Assembly: GCA_001898225.1 (NCBI GenBank)
Contig: MKTJ01000036.1
Span: forward strand, 218,893-282,892
Origin: Chloroflexi bacterium 54-19
GTDB taxonomy: Bacteria > Chloroflexota > Chloroflexia > Chloroheliales > Chloroheliaceae
Reading direction: 5' to 3'
DNA length: 64,000 nucleotides
Shown: positions 43,947 to 51,610 of the stretch, piece after piece
How positions within the stretch are numbered: the stretch's first letter is position 1
How the letters are laid out: each line of letters starts with the position of its first letter
Program-made: the position numbers and the translations under genes
The notes under the pieces: model-generated
What the model was told of the DNA's origin: nothing
Database searches by the model: none
Seen by the model: only the letters and a program-made list of their open reading frames with translations

Positions 43947-45596
43947 ATGGAAACACCCGGCGAAAAAACCCCTCAATGGTGGCAAAACGGCATCATCTAC
44001 CAGGTATATCCCCGCAGTTTCAAAGACGGCAACGGGGACGGCATCGGCGACCTGAACGGCATTACCGAAAAGCTGGACTATTTTAGCGAAACACTTGGTG
44101 TGACGGCTATCTGGCTCTCGCCTTTTTACAGGTCGCCTATGGCCGATTTCGGCTATGACGTGGCCGACTATACCGACGTGGACCCGATGTTCGGCAACCT
44201 GGCCGACTTCGACCGGCTGGTAGAGGAAACCCACAAACGCGGCCTCAAAATAATTGTGGACTGGGTTCCCAACCATACTTCCAACCAGCACCCCTGGTTT
44301 TTGGAATCGAAAAGCTCGAAGGACAATCCCAAACGCGACTGGTATGTCTGGAAAGACCCCAAACCGGATGGCAGCCCGCCAAATAACTGGGTGAGCGGGT
44401 TCGGCGGGAGCGCCTGGGAGTTCGACCCGGCCACCGGGCAGTATTACGAGCATACCTTTTTAAAAGAGCAGCCCGACTTGAACTGGCGCAACCCGGCGGT
44501 GGTCGAGGCCATGTTCGGTACGGTCGAGTTCTGGCTAAAACGCGGGGTGGACGGCTTCCGCATTGACGTGGCCCAGTCTATCCTCAAAGACGCCGAGTTC
44601 CGCGACAATCCCCTGCGCACCGACAATGCGGTTGCAGGCCATAAACCGATGGGTGATTACGATACCCAGGTGCATCTCTACGATGGACCGCAGGAAGAAA
44701 CGCACGGTATTTACCGGCAATTGCGCCAGTTGATTGACCGCTACAGCGCCGAGCAACCCCGCATGATGGTGGGCGAAATCCATATTTTCGATGTGGTAAA
44801 GTGGGCTCAATTTTATGGGGAGAACCTCGACGAACTGCACATGCCGTTTAACTTCGGGCTGCTCAAGGCAAAATGGGAAGCCCAGGCCATCCGCGAAACG
44901 GTGGACAACCTGGAAGAAAATATACCCGAAGGAGCCTGGCCAAACTATGTCCTGGGCAACCATGACGAACCGCGCATAGCCTCCCGGATTGGCCCCGGCA
45001 TGGCCCGCCTCGCGATGCTGCTGCTCCTGACCCTGCGCGGCACACCCACGATGTACTACGGTGACGAACTGGGGATGCAAGATGTTAAAATCCCGGCAGA
45101 CAAAGTGCAAGACCCCTGGGAGCGTCTAACCCCCGGTATGGGCCTGGGCCGTGACCCCGAACGGACCCCGATGCAGTGGGACGCCTCGCCAAACGCCGGG
45201 TTTACCGGGCCGGAGGTCACGCCCTGGCTGCCGGTCAGCGACATTTACGAGCAGGAAAACGTGGCGGCGGAGTTAGCCGAGCCCGGCTCGATGCTGAACT
45301 TTACCCGCCGCCTGATTGAGCTACGCCAGAACAGCCCGGCCCTGCTCAGCGGGTCTTACCGGGCCGTAAACGGAGTACCGGTCGGTTGCTTTGTCTTTCT
45401 GCGGGAGTCCAGCAACGAACGCTTTCTAATCCTGCTTAATTTCTCGGATGAGACAGCTACAATTCAGTTACCGGACCTGGGCGAAGGTTTAGTGGTGCTT
45501 TCGACCGAGGAGGAAGGCCTGGCGGAAAAGGTAATCGCTCTGGACGAGGTCAGGCTGGGTCCAGCCGGGGGTCTGCTGGTAAAACTGGCTTATTAA
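43947..45596 (+). CDS. GH13 alpha-glucosidase / oligo-1,6-glucosidase
   Basis: Cytoplasmic alpha-glycosidase of glycoside hydrolase family 13. Catalytic residues (numbered from ATG 43947): nucleophile D207 in VDGFRIDVAQS, acid/base E276 in MVGEIHIFD, transition-state stabiliser D340 in VLGNHDEPR. Also WWQNGIIYQVYPRSFKDGNGDGIGDLNGI and GMGLGRDPERTPMQWD, typical of alpha-glucosidases and trehalose-6-phosphate or isomaltose hydrolases. The track start at GTG 43920 is less likely than ATG 43947, which has GAGGAAG eight bases upstream. It follows the transporter directly and is likely in the murG unit. Confidence 0.93.
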   Translation: METPGEKTPQWWQNGIIYQVYPRSFKDGNGDGIGDLNGITEKLDYFSETLGVTAIWLSPFYRSPMADFGYDVADYTDVDPMFGNLADFDRLVEETHKRGLKIIVDWVPNHTSNQHPWFLESKSSKDNPKRDWYVWKDPKPDGSPPNNWVSGFGGSAWEFDPATGQYYEHTFLKEQPDLNWRNPAVVEAMFGTVEFWLKRGVDGFRIDVAQSILKDAEFRDNPLRTDNAVAGHKPMGDYDTQVHLYDGPQEETHGIYRQLRQLIDRYSAEQPRMMVGEIHIFDVVKWAQFYGENLDELHMPFNFGLLKAKWEAQAIRETVDNLEENIPEGAWPNYVLGNHDEPRIASRIGPGMARLAMLLLLTLRGTPTMYYGDELGMQDVKIPADKVQDPWERLTPGMGLGRDPERTPMQWDASPNAGFTGPEVTPWLPVSDIYEQENVAAELAEPGSMLNFTRRLIELRQNSPALLSGSYRAVNGVPVGCFVFLRESSNERFLILLNFSDETATIQLPDLGEGLVVLSTEEEGLAEKVIALDEVRLGPAGGLLVKLAY

Positions 45597-45672
45597 CACC
45601 CGGCAAAAAATTGGAGGCCGGGAAATACAGCGTCGTACAACACACCTGTTTTAGAAGAAAGGAAAAACTACA

Positions 45673-46446
45673 ATGGCGGGACGGCTTGAGGGCAAAGTAG
45701 CCTTGATTACAGGGGCCGCCGGGGGCATTGGCCGGGCTTCGGCCCTCCTTTTTGCCCGTGAAGGCGCGAAGATTGTGGCGACCGACCGGGATTTAGCCGG
45801 GAGCGAAAAGACGGTCAGCCTGGTAAAAGAAGCGGGTGGAGAGGCGTTCGCTTTCCAGTTAGAAGTGACCGACGCGGCCCAGGTAGCGGCGGCTATCCAG
45901 GCCGCTTTCGACCGGTATGGCCGTCTGGATGTCCTTTTTAATAACGCCGGGACCGGCGAACGGGTCGTTTCGGTCATGGACCTGGCCGAAGACGAGTGGG
46001 ACCGGGTGATGGCCGTAAACGTGAAGGGGGTCTTTTTAGGCATCAAATACGGGGCGGCAGCCATGCTCAAGGCGGGGATCAAAGGCTCGATTATCAATAC
46101 GGCCAGCGTGGCCGGGCTGGTCGGTTTCGCGGGTCATGCCGTCTACTCGGCCTCTAAAGCGGGATGCCTCCATCTGACGAAAGTAGCAGCCCTGGAACTC
46201 TCCAAAAGCAACATCCGGGTCAATGCCATCGCCCCGGCTTTTACGGCAACCGCGATGGTGGACGAGTTAGCCGCCGCCAGCCACAACCCTGAAAGAGCCA
46301 TGCAAAAGCTGGCCCAGTCTATCCCGATGGGGCGGTTGGGTACGCCGGAAGAAATCGCCAACGCCGCCCTTTTCCTGGCAAGCGACGAATCTTCCTTTAT
46401 GACCGGCGCGGTGATGACGTTGGACGGAGGCCTGACCGCTCAATAA
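45673..46446 (+). CDS. Short-chain dehydrogenase/reductase
   Basis: Classical SDR, 257 residues, NAD(P)-dependent oxidoreductase. Cofactor motif VALITGAAGGIGRASALLFAREGAKIVATDRD; the Asp after the second strand favours NAD. NNAG at VLFNNAGTG; catalytic Ser in IINTASVAG, and YSASKAG gives Tyr and Lys. The C-terminus (SIPMGRLGTPEEIANAALFLASDESSFMTGAVMTLDGG) is usual for glucose 1-dehydrogenase or FabG-like enzymes. Substrate unknown. SD AGAAAGGA. It is 76 bases past the alpha-glucosidase gene. Confidence 0.93.
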   Translation: MAGRLEGKVALITGAAGGIGRASALLFAREGAKIVATDRDLAGSEKTVSLVKEAGGEAFAFQLEVTDAAQVAAAIQAAFDRYGRLDVLFNNAGTGERVVSVMDLAEDEWDRVMAVNVKGVFLGIKYGAAAMLKAGIKGSIINTASVAGLVGFAGHAVYSASKAGCLHLTKVAALELSKSNIRVNAIAPAFTATAMVDELAAASHNPERAMQKLAQSIPMGRLGTPEEIANAALFLASDESSFMTGAVMTLDGGLTAQ

Positions 46447-46527
46447 ACCAGCGCTTAACATTTTTGTAAAGCGTAAATTTGTAAAAAGCGTGCTGAAAGC
46501 AACCCTTAACAAAGGTTTCATAAAAAG

Positions 46528-46556
46528 TGTGATCCATGTCACATCCCCAATGTGAC
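46528..46556. promoter_or_regulatory. CRP-type operator with an overlapping second palindrome
   Basis: TGTGATCCATGTCACA (46528-46543) is a perfect TGTGA-N6-TCACA site as bound by CRP-family regulators. Overlapping it is GTCACAT-N5-ATGTGAC (46538-46556). A -10-like TAGAAT lies at 46588-46593 with no good -35, as expected for an activator-dependent promoter. The site centre would be about 64 bases before the start of transcription. It lies downstream of the SDR gene, so it points to the gene-free stretch to its right. Confidence 0.6.
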
Positions 46557-46599
46557 GACTCGCATAAGAGAATTTGAAAATCGGGAATAGAATAGGAAT

Positions 46600-46758
46600 G
46601 TAAGCAACCGGTCAGTCCGAATAAAAACGAACAACGGTAAACGAAAGAATCATCGAGTAGGCAGCTTACAAGAAAACCTCTAACAAATCCCATTTTCTTC
46701 TCTTCTTAGAACTCCTCTAACCAAGCGGACACTGATGAGCAGCAGTGTCCGTTTTCAT
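46600..46758 (+). ncRNA. Candidate small RNA between CRP-type site and terminator
   Basis: About 160 bases run from the predicted start near 46600 to an intrinsic terminator at 46726-46758. No ORF with an SD is present on the plus strand, and the opposite-strand ORF (46397-46693) overlaps the SDR gene and looks spurious. The mid-part is purine-rich (GAAAACC, AACGAACAACGG). This is inferred only from the flanking regulatory signals; a very short peptide gene cannot be excluded. Confidence 0.3.
46726..46758 (+). terminator. Intrinsic terminator in gene-free stretch
   Basis: CGGACACTG (46726-46734) pairs with CAGTGTCCG (46743-46751) around eight bases and is followed by TTTTCATTTTT. It lies nearly 300 bases past the SDR stop. 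Confidence 0.85.
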
Positions 46759-46857
46759 TTTTATATTTCCCATACTTGCATTTTCTCCCCTTTTATTCTT
46801 TCTCAACCAAACCTTTCCCTTTAAAGTGCCGGAGTAAATTTCCCCTGTTCCTCTACT

Positions 46858-46866
46858 TGGTATAAT
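46858..46866 (+). promoter_or_regulatory. Extended -10 promoter of the CrtA-like gene
   Basis: TGG-TATAAT at 46858-46866 is an extended -10 element, about 100 bases before the ATG at 46965. No strong -35 is seen, as is common for extended -10 promoters. Confidence 0.45.
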
Positions 46867-46964
46867 ACCCACCCGGTATGGTTTGATATGACAATGACTG
46901 TGGCAATGTACAATAGACCGGGGACAGCCGCAGGTGCGACCTACGGGCGTGTGCTGCGCACGGA

Positions 46965-47696
46965 ATGATAATAACAATAGGAAAAGGTGTAAATATAACC
47001 GCCAGCGAAATAAACAAAAAGGACAGCCCCATAACTACCCTGACGGTCTTTCATTTTGCAAAAAGAAACCGCTTCTGGGCTTTTGCGCAGATGGGCCGGG
47101 CCGGGCGAAAGCTAAAACAGGTGGACGGGTTACGTTTTTATAAAATGCTGGGGTCAGGCCGGGGCAAGGTTTTTTCGTTGCGGCCCGACTGGTCGCGATA
47201 CGCATTGCTGGGGGTATGGGACAGCGAGGAAGTTGCCCGCGAGTTTTTCGAAAATTCGGCTTTTATAAAAAATTATCGCCAGCAGGCCGAGCGGATAGCT
47301 ACCGTTAAATTACGGACCATCTCGGCACACGGACTCTGGGACGGCCAGAACCCGTTTTTGCCACCGGGCGAAAGCTACAAAGGAGGTCAGGTTGCCGTAC
47401 TGACGCGGGCCAGCATCCGGTTAAACCGGTTGGTAGCTTTCTGGCGGCAAGCGGCCACGGTCAACCGCCAATTCGAAAAGACCCCCGGCTACCATTCTTC
47501 AATCGGTATCGGGGAAGCGCCATTCGTGCGGCAGGCTACTTTTTCAATCTGGGAAAATCTTGAAGCGGTCAAAGAGTTCGCGTACGGAGCGAACGAACAC
47601 AGGCAGACCATCCAGCGGGTGCGAGAGGAAGGCTGGTACGGCGAGGAGCTTTTCGCCCGCTTTGCCGTGATTGAGCTAGACCAGCCTTTCCCCTGA
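46965..47696 (+). CDS. CrtA (spheroidene monooxygenase)-like protein
   Basis: A 243-residue protein that fits the spheroidene monooxygenase family: HFAKRNRFWAFAQMG, FYKMLGSGRGKVFSLRPDWSRYALLGVWDSEE, LWDGQNPF, VAVLTRASIRLNRLVAFWRQ, IGIGEAPFVRQATFSIWENLEAVKEFAYGANEH, and EELFARF. CrtA adds keto groups to carotenoids in purple bacteria, but relatives are widespread in non-phototrophs with unknown roles. No carotenoid genes are adjacent. The N-terminal about 25 residues may be extra; the SD is weak. Convergent to the acidic protein gene with nine bases between. Confidence 0.75.
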   Translation: MIITIGKGVNITASEINKKDSPITTLTVFHFAKRNRFWAFAQMGRAGRKLKQVDGLRFYKMLGSGRGKVFSLRPDWSRYALLGVWDSEEVAREFFENSAFIKNYRQQAERIATVKLRTISAHGLWDGQNPFLPPGESYKGGQVAVLTRASIRLNRLVAFWRQAATVNRQFEKTPGYHSSIGIGEAPFVRQATFSIWENLEAVKEFAYGANEHRQTIQRVREEGWYGEELFARFAVIELDQPFP

Positions 47697-47705
47697 TTAC
47701 AACAT

Positions 47706-48230
47706 TTAGTCGGCCTCGTCGCCTTCGAGGTCGGAGTCGGTGCCTTCTACGCCGTAGCTGCCTTCCTCGTCCTCGTTTTCCTCGAAGTTAAAATCGGCAT
47801 CTTCCTCGTATTCGTTTTCGCCTATATCAACCCCCAGGGCCGACTGGACTTCGTCATCCGGGTTAGCGCCACCTTCAAAACCCTCGGCAGCGTCACCAAG
47901 GCTCAGATAGCCGCCACCGTCAATTTCGTTGCCGGTATCGGGGCCAATATCGGCATCCTCGCTGTCCTGGTCATAACCGACGCTAAAGCCGGGTTCGATG
48001 TGCATCCCGATGTCGTCAGCTACCCCGGTCGAACCCTGCAAGGTCGTGTCGTCTCCGCCAGGGCCGGACGAACCGGAATTTTCATCGTATTCGCCCCGGT
48101 GGTGGGCGAAGCTGTGGTCGAAACCGATTTTGCCGACATTGCCGTGCAAATCGGCGGAATCGACCCCGACATCGCCAAGCTGGCTATCGAGCTCATCATT
48201 TTCCTGGAAATCTTCTCTTTCCTGTGACAT
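47706..48230 (-). CDS. Highly acidic, low-complexity protein of unknown function
   Basis: A 174-residue protein made almost wholly of Asp, Glu, Gly and Ser with few hydrophobics (YDQDSEDADIGPDTGNEIDGGG, NEYEEDADFNFEENEDEEGS). It is predicted to be intrinsically disordered, with no signal peptide or membrane helix. A good SD (AAAGGATTAAAA before the ATG) supports translation. No domain is recognised. Very acidic disordered proteins may bind cations or basic proteins, but nothing here shows which. Confidence 0.75.
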   Translation of the reverse strand: MSQEREDFQENDELDSQLGDVGVDSADLHGNVGKIGFDHSFAHHRGEYDENSGSSGPGGDDTTLQGSTGVADDIGMHIEPGFSVGYDQDSEDADIGPDTGNEIDGGGYLSLGDAAEGFEGGANPDDEVQSALGVDIGENEYEEDADFNFEENEDEEGSYGVEGTDSDLEGDEAD

Positions 48231-48387
48231 TTTTAATCCTTTCTCCTTTGCCTTTACCGTAGAGTTTGCAACTTATGTGCCACTGGCTGCCAGTGTCAAA
48301 ATGCTTTCCGGGCTTCCTTGTTGAACCCAGTATACACCCTAGATTAACTCTTTACTTTGTCAAAATCCGGGGAGCTTGAAACAAAGT

Positions 48388-48458
48388 AAAAACGCCCCCA
48401 GCCCGGCTAAACCAGGGGGGTTTAAAAACCCTGGTAAAAACCGGATTGAAGGCGTTTC
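48388..48458 (-). terminator. Nested-stem terminator of the membrane protein gene
   Basis: Read leftwards, AAACGCC pairs with GGCGTTT, enclosing CCGG/CCGG and CCAGGG/CCCTGG stems, and ends in TTTTTAC. It lies just past the stop at 48476. Confidence 0.65.
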
Positions 48459-48475
48459 TGGAAAAATCTTAAATC

Positions 48476-49243
48476 TTACCGCCGGTCCGAATAGTTCTGG
48501 TTAGGTTGGTTAGGAGGATAATTCGGGTTCGGGTAGCTCTGATTTTGATAATTCGGGTTCTGGCCCTGGTAGGTCTGTTGCGGATAGCCCTGGTTCTGGT
48601 AATTCGGGTTAGGATAGTTCTGGGCCGGGCGCAAGGGCTGGAGCTGGTCCTGATTCTGACCATGGATATTAGCCTTGGCAGGCGGGGTTTCCGGCGCTTT
48701 GGCTTCGGGTTTCTCCAACCAGACCGGCAAGGCGGCTACTATCAAAGGTATCCCGCCCACCAGGCCAAAAATCAGGGGCGAATAGGTGTCCAGAAATGTG
48801 ATACTGACGACCTGGCGGCTCGAAAGTTCCAGCAGGGCACCGACTAAAAGATGGACCCCGGCGACAATCAAGAAACGTTTATCGACCTGGAAAGCGGTCG
48901 CGATATAGCCGATGCCCAGCAGAACCAGCCAGACCCCCGACAGGTCGCCAAAGAGGTCAATGTGCGCGCCGTTGTCGAACTTGACCACGTAATAGGTAAA
49001 GAGCCAACCAGCCACCATCAGGCCAGCCCAGATGCCGAGGTTGAAGCCGAGACCCTTCACCATCGTGACGAGTTGGGCCGCTATTCCCAGGACGGTTATA
49101 CCGACCCACAGGAGGAGGGTAAAGTCGGCGCTGAGATTAAACCACTGGTTGATAACACCGCCCAGGAAAATCAATAAACCCCAACTACCCAGCAAAATAG
49201 TGACTTTCGGGACGCGCAGGTCCAATTCCGTACTGTTAAACAT
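48476..49243 (-). CDS. Membrane protein with Gln/Asn/Pro/Tyr-rich C-terminal tail
   Basis: N-terminal about 175 residues hold six or so hydrophobic helices (VTILLGSWGLLIFLGGVINQW, FTLLLWVGITVLGIAAQLVTMV, IWAGLMVAGWLFTYYVV, LSGVWLVLLGIGYIATAF, LIVAGVHLLVGALLEL, YSPLIFGLVGGIPLIVAALPVWL). The last about 60 residues are low-complexity repeats of NYPNPNYQNQ and similar, containing almost only N, Q, P, Y and G, like prion-like or adhesive tails. GAGGA precedes the ATG. Function is not recognised. Confidence 0.78.
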   Translation of the reverse strand: MFNSTELDLRVPKVTILLGSWGLLIFLGGVINQWFNLSADFTLLLWVGITVLGIAAQLVTMVKGLGFNLGIWAGLMVAGWLFTYYVVKFDNGAHIDLFGDLSGVWLVLLGIGYIATAFQVDKRFLIVAGVHLLVGALLELSSRQVVSITFLDTYSPLIFGLVGGIPLIVAALPVWLEKPEAKAPETPPAKANIHGQNQDQLQPLRPAQNYPNPNYQNQGYPQQTYQGQNPNYQNQSYPNPNYPPNQPNQNYSDRR

Positions 49244-49341
49244 TTCATTATCCTCGTGGCTACTAATTTTATCTTGTAAAACGATATTTCCCGGAGGCTC
49301 ACCAGAAGGGGGAAGGTGAACCGCCGGGAATGGGTTTGTAA

Positions 49342-51339
49342 TTAGGCCACGACGATTATTGTGGCGGTCATGTTTGGGTGAACTTCGCAGTGATAAGTTA
49401 CAGTGCCGGGTTTGTTAAAGACAAAGCTGAAACTCTGCCCGGTGTTGAGGATACCGCTATCCCACGAACTGTTGTCCGAAGTCGCGGTATGGGGCGCGCT
49501 GTCCCGGTTGGTCCAGGTCACCTTGGTCCCGGCCTTGATGGTAATCGGATTCCTGGAAAACTTGAACCCGGTAATATCCATCTTGATTTCCTGGCCCGGC
49601 CCACCCAGGGCGTCGCTGCCAGATGCGGCGGTCGTCGGTTTGGAAGCCGCTGCCGTGGTCTGTGACGTATTGGCGGCAGTCGTGCCGGAACTGGCTACCG
49701 GCGAGGTCAGTACCACCGGGGCCGGGGTATGGTCGTGACCGGTCCCACCCTCACCCACAGCCGTATCGCCGGGGAAGGTCAGCGGGATAGAGGCCATCAA
49801 CTGGGCGTGCTGGTAGCTGGTGACGACCCCACCGCTCCCCGGTATGGGCAGAATGATACCGTCGCCGTTCACGTCCACCCCGTTCAAAATCTGGTTGGAC
49901 AGGACCGAAATCTGCTGCACCAGCGGGGTCGCCGCCTTTATATCGTTGACTTTCAGGACGGCCAGCGATTGGTCGCGGACCCCCGTGACCCACCCGGTAG
50001 CATTATCGACCGTGATGGCGACGTGGCTGGCGTGCAGCTTGATAGCGGGGGTCGCACCTTCGGCCTGGGCGGCCAGGTTGGCATGGTCCTTGGAGCCTTC
50101 GAGATAGCCAAGTTGGTCCCCGTTTTTCAAGAGGCCGTAGCCGTCTCCGGGGTTAGTGACCTGGCCGTCCTTGTTGAGGTCGCCATAATCGGGGCCTTTG
50201 GAGCCTTCAATCAGGTTTATCAGGTGTTCGGCGTGCAGTTTCACGGTCGCCAGGTCGCCCGCCTTCAGGGCATCCACCATAAACTCGGTGTGACGGCGCA
50301 GGATGGTGGCCTGGTCGCGCAGACCGACTTCCAACCCGACCTTATTCGGGGCCGCCGGGAAACTGACCAGCAGGTGCCGGATATGGATTAGGGAGGGGCC
50401 GGGTAACTGCCCGGTGTAAATCACCATCGAGGAGGGGGCGTTAGGAGTAGGGTCAAGCTGTTCGTGCGTAATGATAAATTTGTCAAAGGTCGCCAGGAGA
50501 TTGCGCTGTTGGGGGTCGGAGAACTTCTGGTTGACGGCCCCATTCGCGCCGGGGATAAGCTGGCCCAGCCGCAGGAGACTGCCATCGGCGCTATTGACCA
50601 GCCAGGCAAAGTAGACGTAACCGCTCGGCAGGGGGGCCATCTTGTCAAAAGCGACCTGAAGCTGGTCGGTCTGCTGCAAGTCGTCCCGGAAATTCACGAC
50701 ACCCGGCGGTTGGGTCGCCGCCGTGGTAGTCGGCTGGGCCGCTGTTGTAGCCTGGGCCGCTGTCGTCGCGGCCTGGGTAGCCGGGGCGACGGTGGTCTGG
50801 GCGGGAGTCGTGGCAACCGCGACCACCTGGGTCGTGGAAGGAGCCGCCGCTGCCGTGGTATTCACAGGGACCGCGCCCGCCTGGGCCGGGGTAACCACCA
50901 GCTTGCCAATCATTCCCTGGCCGGGGCTACCGTGGAACTTGCAATAGTAAGTGATAGTGCCGGGAGTATCGAACTTCCGGGTATAGGTCTGGCCTTTATC
51001 AAGGACGGGCGACTCGAAAGAGTTGTCGTCAGCCACCACGTCGTGTTTGGCCGCGTCTTTGTTGGTCCAGATAACCGTCGAACCGGCGGGGATTGAAATC
51101 TCCAACGGGGCAAATTTAAAACTTGCCATGTCGATGTTAATCGTGACCGGGGCGGCTGCCGCAGCGGCGGTGGTCTGGGCAGCCTGGGCTGCTGCGGTCG
51201 TGCTGACAGGCTGCGCCGGGGCGGTGGTAGGGGTATCTCCACACGCCGCCAGGACAGCGGTCAGGAATATTATGGCCAGTAAGGGAAGGTTAATTTTCCC
51301 TATAACGGGCCTTTTTGGGTGTGTTTTAAAACGAAACAT
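49342..51339 (-). CDS. Lipoprotein with two cupredoxin domains
   Basis: Surface lipoprotein (lipobox VLAACGD). The first plastocyanin-like domain (about residues 64-150) has type 1 copper ligands H99 (AAKHDVV), C133 and H136 (YYCKFHGSPG) and M143. A Thr/Ala linker follows, then a central region of about 350 residues with an anti-sigma-K-like strand block (VYFAWLVNSADGSLLRLGQL), two Ca-binding-like loops (DLNKDGQVTNPGD, DVNGDGI), and finally a second cupredoxin (about 587-665) with H617, C651, H654 and M657. A role in extracellular electron transfer or copper handling is likely. No oxidase or cytochrome genes are adjacent. Confidence 0.88.
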   Translation of the reverse strand: MFRFKTHPKRPVIGKINLPLLAIIFLTAVLAACGDTPTTAPAQPVSTTAAAQAAQTTAAAAAAPVTINIDMASFKFAPLEISIPAGSTVIWTNKDAAKHDVVADDNSFESPVLDKGQTYTRKFDTPGTITYYCKFHGSPGQGMIGKLVVTPAQAGAVPVNTTAAAAPSTTQVVAVATTPAQTTVAPATQAATTAAQATTAAQPTTTAATQPPGVVNFRDDLQQTDQLQVAFDKMAPLPSGYVYFAWLVNSADGSLLRLGQLIPGANGAVNQKFSDPQQRNLLATFDKFIITHEQLDPTPNAPSSMVIYTGQLPGPSLIHIRHLLVSFPAAPNKVGLEVGLRDQATILRRHTEFMVDALKAGDLATVKLHAEHLINLIEGSKGPDYGDLNKDGQVTNPGDGYGLLKNGDQLGYLEGSKDHANLAAQAEGATPAIKLHASHVAITVDNATGWVTGVRDQSLAVLKVNDIKAATPLVQQISVLSNQILNGVDVNGDGIILPIPGSGGVVTSYQHAQLMASIPLTFPGDTAVGEGGTGHDHTPAPVVLTSPVASSGTTAANTSQTTAAASKPTTAASGSDALGGPGQEIKMDITGFKFSRNPITIKAGTKVTWTNRDSAPHTATSDNSSWDSGILNTGQSFSFVFNKPGTVTYHCEVHPNMTATIIVVA

Positions 51340-51361
51340 TGAGTTTCTCCTCGGACTACTT

Positions 51362-51517
51362 AACTGCTAATCGTCTGGCCTGTTAAAAACAAAAGAAAAG
51401 GTTTTGGGAAGCCGGGCGGCCTCGGATGAATCCTTTTAACCATGAAGTCGGGGGCGCTTGAAAAACTTTGTTGCAAAGAAGTAGCTAAACTTCTTCAAAA
51501 AACTGCTAATCGTCTGG
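51362..51517. repeat. 17-bp direct repeat pair upstream of the cupredoxin gene
   Basis: AACTGCTAATCGTCTGG occurs exactly at 51362-51378 and 51501-51517, 139 bases apart, in the spacer before the cupredoxin gene. The second copy follows a small GAAG/CTTC hairpin. Confidence 0.75.
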
Positions 51518-51610
51518 TCTTGAAACAACTGCCTACTTTCAGGCAAACCGAAGGGACCGGCTAACCGGAAGATTAGCCTCAAAATTGGAAACTTCTAATT
51601 ACAAACCGGG

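Noticed and set aside
46397-46693. 98-residue minus-strand ORF in the candidate sRNA stretch
   Set aside because: Overlaps the end of the SDR gene, lacks an SD and has Cys/Phe-rich random-looking sequence.
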